Assembly (NCBI GenBank): GCA_018268915.1
Contig: JAFDVQ010000013.1
Span: 58,479-122,478 of the forward strand
Direction of reading: 5' to 3'
DNA: 64,000 nt
From: Acidobacteriota bacterium
GTDB lineage: Bacteria; Acidobacteriota; Terriglobia; Terriglobales; Acidobacteriaceae
A model generated the notes under the pieces. It was not told where the DNA came from. It did not search any database and worked only from the letters and a program-made list of their open reading frames with translations. Below, one piece after another: positions 8,677 through 17,431 of this stretch. The position numbers were made by a program, and so were the translations under genes. Each line of letters starts with the position of its first letter. The first letter of the stretch is position 1.

Positions 8677-9665
8677 GACCCCGACTCGTTCGCGTTTGCA
8701 GTTGCCGAACCTAGCGTCGCATCCACCACAGCAAGTTCACGCCGTTGCGCAACAAAGTTCACATCCGTAATTCCCAGCACGCTCTGCAGCTTCTCAGCCG
8801 CCACCTTCATCGGCCCCGGCGAAGGCGCAGCACCCGGCGCGGGCTGAGGGAATGCCGTCGACATCGCCGTATGGAACTTCACGTTGCCTTCCACCTTCTG
8901 CATCACCTGGTGAATGTGCCCGTTCAGAACCGTCACGGAGCCGAACCGCTTCAGAGCCGCAAATGCCTGCTCGCTGTCGGACGTTCCCCATCCCCAATCC
9001 GGATACACAGCCCAAAGCGGAATATGCGCGAACACAACGATCGGGGTGCTGCTCTTCACCGCGTGCAGATCGTCCTTGAGCCAGTCGATCTGGGGCTGCC
9101 CGAGCTTTCCCATCCCTTCGAGTTGCACCACATTATTGAGTCCGACAAAGTGCACTCCCTTGTGATCGAAGCTGTACCAGCCGTTCCCTTTGGTCCCCTT
9201 TCCGTAGCGCTCGAGGTACACCTTCCCGTCGTCAACGGAGGTGTCGTGTTCGCCCGGCACGTAGAAAACCTGTTTCCGCGATTTGAGAAGTTGATCGAGC
9301 GTGTCGAACTCGCCCGGCTTCGACGAGTGCGTCAGGTCTCCGGTGTGAATCAGGAAGTCCGGCATTTGTGGAGCGGCATCGATCTTTGCCAGCGCCTTCT
9401 GCAACGTTCCGGTCACATCCGTATTCGCCGGTTTGTTGAATCCGATGTGGCTGTCGCTGATCTGCACGAAGGAGAAGTCCGACTGGCCGCCGCCGCGCGC
9501 TCCCTCTCCGAATGCCCGCGACGTCGGCACGCCGCCCGCAAAAGTCCATACCAGTCCGGTGCCGGCCCACGCCATGCACTTCAAAAATCCGCGCCGGTCG
9601 ATTCCGTCCGCGCTCACGCCCATCTCTGGTGCGCCCTCGATCTGCTCATCCCGCAAGTCGCTCAT
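8673..9665 (-). CDS. Tat-exported calcineurin-like metallophosphoesterase
   Basis: A 330-residue dinuclear-metal phosphoesterase. A twin-arginine signal (Arg24-Arg25 in DRRGFLK) precedes a hydrophobic stretch, so it is exported folded. Metal-binding motifs are in order: Asp71-x-His73 (QISDSHIG), Gly109-Asp110, GEHD (138-141), VFAHIPLW and NGHIHQV. The usual GNHD/E is GEHD here, replacing the conserved Asn with Glu. The ATG at 9665 is preceded by GGAGAG; a longer frame to 9869 lacks support. It heads the minus-strand unit with the haem proteins and the ECF pair. Its substrate is unknown. Confidence 0.9.
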   Translation of the reverse strand: MSDLRDEQIEGAPEMGVSADGIDRRGFLKCMAWAGTGLVWTFAGGVPTSRAFGEGARGGGQSDFSFVQISDSHIGFNKPANTDVTGTLQKALAKIDAAPQMPDFLIHTGDLTHSSKPGEFDTLDQLLKSRKQVFYVPGEHDTSVDDGKVYLERYGKGTKGNGWYSFDHKGVHFVGLNNVVQLEGMGKLGQPQIDWLKDDLHAVKSSTPIVVFAHIPLWAVYPDWGWGTSDSEQAFAALKRFGSVTVLNGHIHQVMQKVEGNVKFHTAMSTAFPQPAPGAAPSPGPMKVAAEKLQSVLGITDVNFVAQRRELAVVDATLGSATANANESGS

Positions 9666-9913
9666 TGCTTCTCTCCTGAACTCGGTTCGCTCTGTTTCCT
9701 TCACAGTCGATAACCAGCGACCTGCCGTTTTATTCCCTCCTGCCCGCTGAATTTCGTAACTCCCACGGCACGAGGCAGAAACGCATGGCCGCGCATTCGG
9801 CGCATGCTCCGCAGGGCTGCCTGCCTCACCCTTCGCGGCGCGTATAATGGAGGTTCTAGGACGTTTCATCTCTCGCGGTTGCGTAATCCCCGCCGGCCGC
9901 CACGGATCACCGA

Positions 9914-10426
9914 ATGCCCGACCACATCAGAAAGCAGCTCCTGAAAGATATCGCTGCTCTCGAGCATGAACTCGCTCACGAATTGCCCGCTGAAATCAAA
10001 AAGGCGGCCTCCCTCGGCGACCTCTCAGAGAACGCCGAGTACCACATGGCCAAGCAGCGGCAGGAGTTCGTAAATGCCCGGCTCGGCCAGCTCAAGCGCC
10101 GCATGGCAGAGCTTTCGCTCGTCAATCTGGCCAACATCCCGCATGACAAGGTCGGCTTCGGCTCAACCGTTGTGGTCTTTGATAGCACCAAGGACGAAGA
10201 GATCGTCTATCGCCTCGTCACCAGCGAAGAGTCAGACGTGGCCAAGGGCCTCATCTCCACCACCTCGCCCATCGGACGCGGCCTGGTCGGCAAGCAGGTA
10301 GGCGACATTGCTACCATCGTTACGCCCAACGGCAAACGCGAACTCGAAATCCTCAAGCTAACCACTGTCCACGACGAAGCGGACGAAGACGACGAAGAAG
10401 AGGCCGGCACCGGCACGGATAAGTAA
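9914..10426 (+). CDS. greA: GreA/GreB-type transcription elongation factor
   Basis: A 170-residue Gre factor that binds the RNA polymerase secondary channel and stimulates cleavage of backtracked RNA. The N-terminal coiled coil (about 1-75) includes AASLGDLSENAEYHMAKQRQ, where the conserved acidic tip DLSENAEY is intact, so cleavage stimulation should be retained. The C-terminal domain (about 78-155) contains SPIGRGLVGKQVGDIATIV. An unusual acidic tail (DEADEDDEEE) extends the protein about 12 residues beyond E. coli GreA. It is 10 bp upstream of the phosphatidyltransferase gene. Confidence 0.93.
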   Translation: MPDHIRKQLLKDIAALEHELAHELPAEIKKAASLGDLSENAEYHMAKQRQEFVNARLGQLKRRMAELSLVNLANIPHDKVGFGSTVVVFDSTKDEEIVYRLVTSEESDVAKGLISTTSPIGRGLVGKQVGDIATIVTPNGKRELEILKLTTVHDEADEDDEEEAGTGTDK

Positions 10427-10436
10427 GGGAAGTACG

Positions 10437-11066
10437 ATGACTTGGACCAGCGCTTTCGGCCGCGCCTGCGGCTGGCTACTAGATCGAATCGTTCACGGTC
10501 TTGCCCTTACCAAAATCTCTCCGAACGTTCTCACCTTCATCGGCCTGGTCATCAACATCGTCGCGGCATTCTTTTTCGGCAAGGCTAATGCCACCAACGC
10601 CGGAATCATGTTCTTCTATGCCGGCTGCGTCATCTTCGGCGCCGGCCTCTTTGACATGGTCGACGGTCGCGTCGCCCGCAAGACCAACCAGGTAACGGTC
10701 TTCGGCTCATTCTTTGACTCCGTAATCGACCGCTACTCGGACGTGGTCCTGTTCTTCGGCCTGCTGGTCTACTACGGCCGCATCAACCGTTTTCGCTACG
10801 TCGTCCTCGTTGCGTTCGTCATGGTCACATCGCTGATGGTCAGCTACACGCGGGCCCGCGCCGAAGCCCTTATCGGATCATGCAAAGTCGGCTTCATGGA
10901 GCGCCCCGAGCGCATCGTTCTCATCCTTCTCGGAGCCCTCTTCCAGCAGTGGGGCGTAATGGCCCCCGTCCTCTGGGTGCTGGCGGTGCTCTCAACCATC
11001 ACCGTCATTCACCGCATCCAGTACACCTACCAGTTCACCAAGAGCATGGCACCAGTAAGCGAATAG
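10437..11066 (+). CDS. CDP-alcohol phosphatidyltransferase
   Basis: A 209-residue inner-membrane enzyme that moves a phosphatidyl group from CDP-diacylglycerol to an alcohol such as glycerol 3-phosphate or inositol phosphate. The signature D-x2-D-G-x2-A-R-x8-G-x3-D-x3-D is complete: Asp73, Asp76-Gly77, Ala80-Arg81, Gly90, Asp94 and the catalytic Asp98. About six membrane helices flank it. Sequence alone does not decide between PgsA-like and phosphatidylinositol-phosphate-synthase-like use. It probably shares a transcript with the upstream gre gene. Confidence 0.92.
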   Translation: MTWTSAFGRACGWLLDRIVHGLALTKISPNVLTFIGLVINIVAAFFFGKANATNAGIMFFYAGCVIFGAGLFDMVDGRVARKTNQVTVFGSFFDSVIDRYSDVVLFFGLLVYYGRINRFRYVVLVAFVMVTSLMVSYTRARAEALIGSCKVGFMERPERIVLILLGALFQQWGVMAPVLWVLAVLSTITVIHRIQYTYQFTKSMAPVSE

Positions 11067-11244
11067 TCGGCTTTAAAGAAATACCTACCGCCCAGCTTTG
11101 CCGGCAACGACGACTGTCATCCCGAGGAACCCGCAGTTGTTTTTGCAGGCTGGCGGAAAGGTCCCATCCAAAGTCTTCTAAGAAATCACTTCCCCGCATC
11201 AGACCGGTGATGAGTCTGGAACACCCTCTTGTCGCCTCTCCGCT

Positions 11245-13716
11245 TTATTCGTACCGCAAAGAGACGCTGGGATCTGTCCGCGAAGCACGAAGCGCTGGAA
11301 GATAGCTGGCGCACAAAGCAACACCCGCCAGAAGTGCAGGCACCGACAAAAACGTCACGCCATCGATCGCATCCACACCGAAGAGCAGCGACTGCATCAA
11401 CCTGCTCGCCACCACCGCTCCGCCGATGCCGATGCACACGCCCCACAACGCCAGCATCATCCCGCCACGAACGATCAGCATCACGATATTTGCCGGTGAA
11501 GCTCCAAGCGCCAGCCTGATTCCAGCTTCGCGGCCGCCTTGCTCCGTCAGGTATGCCATCAGCCCATAGATGCCGACCACCGCAAGTCCAAGCGAAATCG
11601 CGGCAAACGCACCCAGCACCAGCATCGTGAACCGACGCCGTGCCAGCGAAAGGTTGAATCGTTCCTGCATCGTGCTCACGTTGTAGAGCGGAAGCTCCGC
11701 ATTGACCTCGTGAACCTGCTGCTTCACAGCGCTCGCCAGGGCAGCGGAATCACTGCTGCTTCGCATCACCACATTCATGGCCCGCGTCACATACTGGGTC
11801 TGCGGAAGATAGAAAGCGATGCGCGAATCCGCATCCAGCGTGTACTGCTTCACGCGCCCAGCCACGCCTACAACCGTGATCCATGGAGAGTCCTTGTCGC
11901 TGATCGTTCCCAGCCTGAACCGCTTTCCAATCGCATCCTGGTTCGGCCAGAGTTCTTGAGCCATGGCGTCGTCCACAATTGCCGCGCGAGGTTTGTCGCC
12001 GCCATCGTCTTCGCTGAAGAGCCTCCCTTCGCGAAGCACGATCTTCATCGCTTCAAAATAGTGCCCGCTCACCATCCGGATATCGGCGTTGATGAACTTC
12101 TCGCCGGGCGGCGGCACTCGTCCCTCCACCGTGATCGGTCCCCACGCAAACATCTGGCTCAACGGAAGCGATGTGACCGCGCCTGCGTAGGTGACGCCCG
12201 GCAAGCGTTCCAGCCGCTGCCACAGCAGACGATAGTCCCCGAGCACAGCCTCTTTGCTTTTGTAGCGATCACCGGTCATCGTCAGCTCGAGAGTGAGTAC
12301 GTTGTGCGGATCAAATCCTGGATTCACATCGCGAACGCGAGCAAAGCTGCGAATCAGCAGACCGGCTCCCGTCAACAGCATCACGCACAACGCAATCTCC
12401 GCGATGACCAGCGATCGGCGGAGATAATTCCCGCGCCCCCAGATGGCGCTCACGCCGGCTGAGGTACGGCCGCTGCCTTGCAGAACTGTCTGGACATCGA
12501 CGCGTGCTACCCGTAGAGCCGGCACCAGCCCGAACAGAATTGACGCCGCAATGCAAACTGCGAGCGTAAATGCAAGAGCAGGCAAACCGATTTCAATACT
12601 GTCGATTCTTGGCACGCTCTGCGGACCAAGAAGCCGCACGCAGCGCAGAGAAAGGAATGCCACGGCAATTCCTGCCGCGCCGCCGCAAAAAGCGAGCAGT
12701 ATGCTTTCCGTCAACAATTGGCGCACGATCCGCATCCGGCTCGCACCCAGCGCCGCGCACACCGCGATCTCCTTCTGTCTGGCCATGGCCCGCGACAGCT
12801 GAAGATTCGCCAGATTGACACACGCAATCAATAAAACAAGACCAACCGCACCCAGCAACACGTACAGCGTGCGCCTCACGTTGCCTACGACCTGTTCGAG
12901 AAGCGGCACAATCCCGAACGTCAACCCTCCGTTCGGCGGATAGACTTCGGGAAATTGCTGCCGCAGCCGCGCCGTAATGGTATCCATCTCGGCCTGTGCC
13001 TGAGGCACTGAAACTCCAGGCTTCAGCTTGCCGACGATGTTGTAGTCTTCGTGGTCGCGATTCTGCGCGGCGTTGGGCGGAAGAGGCAGCGGCAGCAGAA
13101 TCTCGGCCTGTTCCGCGCCGTCCAGGGTCGGCATCACTTCACGAGGCAGCGAGAACGAACGCGGCATCACGCCGACGACGTCATACGTCGCACCATTCAG
13201 GATGATCTTCTTCCCAACGGCCGCAGGATCAGAACCGAAGCGTCGCGCCCATGTTCCATAGCTGAGGATCGCCGTCGCCGTCTTGCCGGGCTCATCTTCC
13301 GCAGGAACAAAGAGCCGTCCGAGAGCAGCCTTCTGCCCTAGCATGGGCAGCAGACTCGACGACACCCTGATCGTTCCCACACGCTCCGGCTCGCCCGATC
13401 CCGTCAGGTTGTAGTTCCCTCCGATCGCAATCGCAACCTGTTCGAATCCGTGATGGCCGTTCCTGATGTCGAAATACTGCGCTGTCGAAAACCAGTCCTC
13501 CGTTATATTCAGCCCCGGAGAACGGTTCCAGAGAATCACCAGCCGCTCCGCATCCGCGTACGGCAGCGGTCGAAGCAACAGACCATCGACGATGCTGAAC
13601 ACCGCAGTGTTGGCCCCGATTCCGATCGCCAGCGAAAGGATCGCCGCCACGGCGAAAGTCGGTGCAGCCACCAGCGCGCGAAAAGCGCGTCGAAAATCCT
13701 GGGCGAGAATATCCAC
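11245..13716 (-). CDS. duplicated ABC-type permease of the acidobacterial ADOP family
   Basis: An 823-residue MacB/FtsX-type permease without its own ATPase. The N-terminal helix and periplasmic MacB-like core domain (about 20-255) are followed by FtsX helices (about 280-420). A second MacB core (about 440-660) and a second FtsX segment (about 690-815) complete the duplicated architecture. Family hallmarks are LSLAIGIGANTAVFSIVDGLLLRPLPY, located at about 26-52, and ALGASRMRIVRQLLTESILL at about 300-320. These duplicated orphan permeases are massively expanded in Acidobacteria. Substrates are unknown; efflux or envelope roles are usually assumed. It is monocistronic here, with no ATPase gene nearby. 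Confidence 0.93.
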   Translation of the reverse strand: MDILAQDFRRAFRALVAAPTFAVAAILSLAIGIGANTAVFSIVDGLLLRPLPYADAERLVILWNRSPGLNITEDWFSTAQYFDIRNGHHGFEQVAIAIGGNYNLTGSGEPERVGTIRVSSSLLPMLGQKAALGRLFVPAEDEPGKTATAILSYGTWARRFGSDPAAVGKKIILNGATYDVVGVMPRSFSLPREVMPTLDGAEQAEILLPLPLPPNAAQNRDHEDYNIVGKLKPGVSVPQAQAEMDTITARLRQQFPEVYPPNGGLTFGIVPLLEQVVGNVRRTLYVLLGAVGLVLLIACVNLANLQLSRAMARQKEIAVCAALGASRMRIVRQLLTESILLAFCGGAAGIAVAFLSLRCVRLLGPQSVPRIDSIEIGLPALAFTLAVCIAASILFGLVPALRVARVDVQTVLQGSGRTSAGVSAIWGRGNYLRRSLVIAEIALCVMLLTGAGLLIRSFARVRDVNPGFDPHNVLTLELTMTGDRYKSKEAVLGDYRLLWQRLERLPGVTYAGAVTSLPLSQMFAWGPITVEGRVPPPGEKFINADIRMVSGHYFEAMKIVLREGRLFSEDDGGDKPRAAIVDDAMAQELWPNQDAIGKRFRLGTISDKDSPWITVVGVAGRVKQYTLDADSRIAFYLPQTQYVTRAMNVVMRSSSDSAALASAVKQQVHEVNAELPLYNVSTMQERFNLSLARRRFTMLVLGAFAAISLGLAVVGIYGLMAYLTEQGGREAGIRLALGASPANIVMLIVRGGMMLALWGVCIGIGGAVVASRLMQSLLFGVDAIDGVTFLSVPALLAGVALCASYLPALRASRTDPSVSLRYE

Positions 13717-13932
13717 TCGAGAGCGTCACCTCTGACGATCAATCTATCCCAATAAAACCTCGATGAGCACCCTGCGGCGACGCAAAACCAGCCATCCGAA
13801 GTCAACTGGAAGTCTGCCCATCCCCCTCATTCGCCGGTTAGTCACGCCCCGTCGGTTTGTCATCCCTGCCCTCGCTGATGTACAAATCCCGCCGAGGGCC
13901 GCGCGCGCCCAACCCACTCCCCGGACAATGCC

Positions 13933-14838
13933 ATGACCACCGCTTCGACCATCCAGGACTTCTCTGAACTCCACGCCCCCACCGGCGCTCTCGGCCAGCC
14001 TCCCGCCACTAGCCAGGACTGGCAGCAATACCGCCTCACCGACGATCAGATCCAGTCCTTCCATCGCGACGGATTTCTCGCCGGCGTCCAGGTCCTCAAT
14101 GACGATCAGGTGGAAGCCCTCCGCTCAGAGCTCACCGGACTCATGGAGCCATCGCATCCTTCCCATCAGCTCTTTCACGAGTACCACTCGAACGAATCCA
14201 GCAACCGCGACACCATCCTCTTCCATGCCCTCGGAGCATGGCGCACAGGCCCGGCTTTCCACGATGTTCTCTGGAGCCCGGCATTCCTCGTCGCCGCCTC
14301 ACAGCTCCTCGACGGCGGAGTCCGCTTCTGGCATGACCAGCTTTTCTGCAAACCCGCGCATCACGGCGGCGTAGTCGCCTGGCACCAGGACTACTCTTAC
14401 TGGACCCGTACGCAGCCCATGCAGCACCTAACCTGCTGGATCGCCCTCGACGACAGCACCGTTGACAACGGCTGCCTCTACTACGTCCCCGGCAGCCACA
14501 ACTGGCAGCTGCTCCCCATCACCGGCCTAGCCGGTGACATGAACGAAATCATGACTGTGCTGAATGACGAGCAGAAGCAGGCCTTCCGCCCAGTTCCCAT
14601 CGAGATCAAGCGCGGCCAGTGCTCATTCCACCACCCGCTCACCGTGCACGGTTCTTACGAAAACCGTTCTGACCGTCCACGCCGGGCGACGCTGATCAAC
14701 GCCTTCCGCGAAGGTGTCCGTTCCGCCAGCGATGAGCCGCTCCTCAAAGGCGTACCTGCAATCCTCAAAGGGCAGAAAATGGAGGGCCAATTTTTCCCGC
14801 TCCTCTTCGACCCGATGGCGACGACAACAGTTTCCTGA
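13933..14838 (+). CDS. phytanoyl-CoA dioxygenase (PhyH) family protein
   Basis: A 301-residue Fe(II)/2-oxoglutarate oxygenase. The iron ligands are visible as His151-x-Asp153 in AWHQDYSYW and His239 in LTVHGS. Arg248 or Arg250 is placed to bind the 2-oxoglutarate carboxylate. Family residues such as FHRDGFLAG (about 43-51) and GCLYYVPGSH (about 180-189) support the call. These enzymes hydroxylate lipids or small secondary metabolites. No biosynthetic partners are nearby, so the substrate is open. The ATG at 13933 follows a 216-bp gap from the divergent permease. Confidence 0.9.
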   Translation: MTTASTIQDFSELHAPTGALGQPPATSQDWQQYRLTDDQIQSFHRDGFLAGVQVLNDDQVEALRSELTGLMEPSHPSHQLFHEYHSNESSNRDTILFHALGAWRTGPAFHDVLWSPAFLVAASQLLDGGVRFWHDQLFCKPAHHGGVVAWHQDYSYWTRTQPMQHLTCWIALDDSTVDNGCLYYVPGSHNWQLLPITGLAGDMNEIMTVLNDEQKQAFRPVPIEIKRGQCSFHHPLTVHGSYENRSDRPRRATLINAFREGVRSASDEPLLKGVPAILKGQKMEGQFFPLLFDPMATTTVS

Positions 14839-14902
14839 AGCATCTCCGCTGCGGATGCCGGCTTCGCCACAGGACCTTTTGCAGCTCGGAGAAATTGTGG
14901 AA

Positions 14903-15085
14903 TTACGCGTCTGCTTCGGCTGGCGCCTTCTCAAATTCGGCGGCAAGCTCATCCCAGGCGTCTACGAGTTCCGCCCTGGTCGGGCCGGCCTCGTAGCCCT
15001 GCGGGTCTCCACCCTGGTTAACAAACATCTCTGCTTTCGAAATCGCAGACTTTAGACGTTCAATCTTTTCATGAAAAGTAGCCAC
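14903..15085 (-). CDS. small hypothetical protein
   Basis: A 60-residue acidic, largely helical soluble protein (EKIERLKSAISKAEMFVNQG, then RAELVDAWDELAAEFEK). I prefer the GTG at 15085 because AGGGGGA lies 5-6 nt upstream; an ATG at 15109 is the alternative. I do not recognise a family. Regular heptad-like spacing of hydrophobic residues suggests a helical hairpin. It is convergent with the dioxygenase gene. Confidence 0.5.
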   Translation of the reverse strand: MATFHEKIERLKSAISKAEMFVNQGGDPQGYEAGPTRAELVDAWDELAAEFEKAPAEADA

Positions 15086-15109
15086 GCGGATCCCCCTGAT
15101 TCGCTGCAA

Positions 15110-15457
15110 TATTGGAGCCTGCGATCTCTCAACAAAGCATCCGCAGAAACCACAATCGCTTGGATGCTTACGTGACGATCACAATATGAGAAAATCGGCG
15201 AGTCCTTCGCATTCGTGTCAAACTGCTCACACCAGGGTTCAATCCCTCTACTGTCAAACTCGACCCCGCACTTCCAGGGGACTGTCATCCTTAAGGTCTA
15301 GAGGGTCTAGCGTCGCCAGCTTACTTAATCGATTCACCTCCCCAATCACTTATTTTCAAGGCTCTCCGCATGCGAAATCGCTTGCATTGAAACGCGATTT
15401 CGGCTTTACTATCGCCTCATACCCCGTTGTAAAAACACACCTTTTGGTGAGGGCACG
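15110..15457. other. intergenic region with an inverted repeat
   Basis: No gene is seen in these about 350 bp. The segment holds a 9-bp dyad (15373-15402), a GGTCTAG direct repeat near 15294-15309, and a short CACC-TTTT-GGTG hairpin just before the downstream gene. The promoter of the receiver-like gene at 15458 must lie here; TACTAT near 15407 is a possible -10 element. Confidence 0.5.
15373..15402. promoter_or_regulatory. 9-bp inverted repeat, candidate operator
   Basis: CGAAATCGC (15373-15381) and GCGATTTCG (15394-15402) form a perfect 9-bp dyad with a 12-bp spacer, just upstream of a possible -10 box and 56 bp before the receiver-like gene. It could be a transcription factor site or an RNA hairpin. 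Confidence 0.4.
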
Positions 15458-15853
15458 ATGTCTCGCAAAATCCTGACTTTTGGCTATGACGCTTGCCATC
15501 GATGGGCCGTCTTGCGCCTGGCGGGATTCACCGTGCATGCGTGCGAATCGATCGGCGAACTGCGCGATCGGCTGATGAGGCGGTCTCAGGTAGACGCCGT
15601 CATCATGGTCGAGGACATCGTCAGTGTCCCGCAGGAAGCGATTACGGCCGCGAAGTCCTACTTCCACGGTCCACTGGTTCTGTTCCAGGCTCGGACGCGG
15701 TCGGCTCACAAGGAGGCTTTCGACCTCTGTGTGCCTATCCTCAGCGGCCCATCAGTGTGGCTGCCGAAACTCGAAACGCTACTCGATTCGAGTCGTGTGA
15801 ATTCGGAAGCCGAGATTCCTGCGCAAAGAATCGCGAAGATGCCGGTTCGGTAA
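15458..15853 (+). CDS. degenerate response-regulator receiver-like protein
   Basis: A 131-residue protein with the alternating beta/alpha pattern of a receiver domain (KILTFGYD, then GFTVHACESIGELRDRL, then VDAVIMVEDIV). The position that normally holds the phospho-accepting Asp after the third strand carries Val (DAVIMV), so it cannot be phosphorylated in the usual way. There is no output domain. It may be a pseudo-receiver working through protein contacts; similar stand-alone copies are frequent in Acidobacteria. No kinase gene adjoins it. Confidence 0.65.
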   Translation: MSRKILTFGYDACHRWAVLRLAGFTVHACESIGELRDRLMRRSQVDAVIMVEDIVSVPQEAITAAKSYFHGPLVLFQARTRSAHKEAFDLCVPILSGPSVWLPKLETLLDSSRVNSEAEIPAQRIAKMPVR

Positions 15854-15885
15854 CCGCCTTCCTTCAAAACCGACAGGAATTGACG

Positions 15886-16383
15886 CTAGCACGTCACCAT
15901 GGTCACGCTGCAGCCCGGCCGCGTCGGCTTCCATTGCACCAGAAAGCTCGTCACCGAGTTGGCCTGCATCCGCCGCATCGCCTCAAACTCACCACTCTTC
16001 TGGCTGTAGAGCAGCTTGCCTTTGTCGCTCAACACAGCAAGAGCAGGCACGCCCCTCTCCAACGGAATCCCGTATTGCTGTGCGATATCAACGTTCTCGT
16101 CCATGTGCCCGATGTTGATATGAACGAGCACATAGTTCGCATCTAGAATCGGCCGGTTCTCGGGATTGTGGAAGTAGATGTCGAGTACATGGCAGTCGCC
16201 GCACCAGTTGCCGCCAAAGTCGATCAGAACCCGTTTGTGCGTTGCCGCAGCCTGCTTGAGCGCCGCCGCAAGGTCCGATTTGGCCTGTGCGGGATCGGGA
16301 TAGATATCGCGAGTTGCGGAGTACCCCGTCCCCACAACCAGCATCAGGGCAGCAACTAGAATCAGCAGCTTCGGCATCTTCAT
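15886..16383 (-). CDS. secreted thioredoxin-family protein
   Basis: A 165-residue periplasmic thioredoxin-fold protein. A signal peptide (about 1-23) precedes the domain. The active site is Cys61-Gly-Asp-Cys64 in DFGGNWCGDCHVLD, and the cis-proline loop is GVPALAVL. This resembles the C-terminal domain of DsbD and thioredoxin-7-like proteins, suggesting a disulfide reductase or isomerase outside the cytoplasm. In a genome rich in c-type cytochromes it could keep haem-attachment cysteines reduced, but nothing in the local context proves this. Confidence 0.85.
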   Translation of the reverse strand: MKMPKLLILVAALMLVVGTGYSATRDIYPDPAQAKSDLAAALKQAAATHKRVLIDFGGNWCGDCHVLDIYFHNPENRPILDANYVLVHINIGHMDENVDIAQQYGIPLERGVPALAVLSDKGKLLYSQKSGEFEAMRRMQANSVTSFLVQWKPTRPGCSVTMVTC

Positions 16384-16500
16384 GTGACGGCGATCCTCCG
16401 ACCCGCTCAGCGAGTCCTGTCTTAAGGATGCACCGGTTTGGCGTTCCGTTACAATTCGCCGCGACGCAACCTTCCGCGGAAGATTTAGTCTTTATGGGAT

Positions 16501-16938
16501 ATGAACAAGCTCCGTCAGAAGCTCGAAGCACAGGCGTTCCCCACTCTGGGAGCCATGATGGAAGGGTATGCGGAGGCCGCCGTCGAGACGGCAAAGAAGG
16601 AGTACCGCCAGACGCTGGACTATTCCGCTGAGTCAATTAACACGCTCGACGAGATCATTGTGCTCCTGAGTGAAAGCCTCGACATCGACCTCGATTTCGA
16701 GTCTCGCCTCTGGGGGAGCTACCTTGGTGAGGTCATCCGGACCCGCTATGCCGGGATGTGGGAGATGACCCAGTATCCAGGCGGACAGGTCGCCGTTCCA
16801 GCAGTCGAAGTCCGTGGTTCGCGGCTCTTCCCCCTGATGAAGGTATACCGACGACTAACTAACGGGGAGGAGGAAGACCTCCGCACCTTCTACAACATGG
16901 TCACCGAGCGCCTCGGAAATCCTGCCCAGGTGAACTGA
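16501..16938 (+). CDS. conserved hypothetical protein
   Basis: A 145-residue soluble protein of mixed helix and strand. Recognisable features are an N-terminal helix (MNKLRQKLEAQAFPTLGAMM), an acidic segment SLDIDLDFESRLWGSYLGEVIR, and a C-terminal LTNGEEEDLRTFYNMV. The central WGSYLGEVI pattern is reminiscent of DUF3806-type proteins, but I cannot assign it firmly. It sits 113 bp upstream of tatA on the same strand. Function unknown. Confidence 0.7.
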   Translation: MNKLRQKLEAQAFPTLGAMMEGYAEAAVETAKKEYRQTLDYSAESINTLDEIIVLLSESLDIDLDFESRLWGSYLGEVIRTRYAGMWEMTQYPGGQVAVPAVEVRGSRLFPLMKVYRRLTNGEEEDLRTFYNMVTERLGNPAQVN

Positions 16939-17050
16939 GCTCCCTAGAGCCGGGAATGGCTTGGTGCGATCAATCACACCGGCTTTCCGGCTTTGTGCGA
17001 CAATGGAGTTTAGCGAGCGCGCTGTACAGCTGCGCGCAGAAGGATTCAAA

Positions 17051-17287
17051 ATGGGCGATTTACTACAGCCAACTCACCTGATCATTCTCGCGGTCGTTGC
17101 TTTCCTGCTCTTCGGCGCCCGGCGGCTACCGGAGCTCGGCAAGGGCTTAGGTGAAGGATTGAGAGGCTTTAGAGAAGGCATCAAGGGCGTGACCGACCCG
17201 CCTCCGACCTCTACCCAGCAAAATACACAGGCTCAGCCCCCGGCGGCACCCCCGGCCAGCACCACAGAACCGCCGCGCCAGTCCTGA
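17051..17287 (+). CDS. tatA: Sec-independent translocase subunit TatA/E
   Basis: A 78-residue pore-forming component of the twin-arginine translocase. It has one short membrane helix (about 8-24, LIILAVVAFLLFGARRLPEL), the hinge LPELGKGLGEGL, an amphipathic helix with GFREGIKG, and a Pro/Gln-rich cytoplasmic tail. The ATG at 17051 follows AGAAGGA at good spacing; upstream in-frame codons lack this. TatB and TatC are not adjacent. Three or more Tat substrates appear in this window (8673-9665 and 40848-42176 are the clearest). Confidence 0.93.
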   Translation: MGDLLQPTHLIILAVVAFLLFGARRLPELGKGLGEGLRGFREGIKGVTDPPPTSTQQNTQAQPPAAPPASTTEPPRQS

Positions 17288-17320
17288 ACGCGGGACGTCA
17301 TCCGCAAAGACCTGCTCAGT

Positions 17321-17360
17321 AAGAAGGCCTGTGCCAGCCGCACAGGCCTTCTTGTTTCTT
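17321..17360 (+). terminator. rho-independent terminator after tatA
   Basis: AAGAAGGCCTGTG (17321-17333) pairs perfectly with CACAGGCCTTCTT (17341-17353) across a 7-nt loop, followed by GTTTCTT. It lies 33 bp after tatA and before the convergent tsaD stop, so it may act in both directions. Confidence 0.9.
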
Positions 17361-17431
17361 CTCCAGCCATCCAACTAGCCTGATCTAAAAGCATTTCCCT
17401 TGTCGGTTGTCGTCGCCTGGTCTCTCGTCAC

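Noticed and set aside
11113..11150. TGTCATCCCGAGG stretch resembling a dispersed repeat
   Set aside because: Only one copy is seen in the window and it forms no stable stem, so a repeat cannot be supported.
15229..15250. tRNA-like T-arm (AGGGTTCAATCCCT)
   Set aside because: No acceptor, D or anticodon arm can be formed around it.
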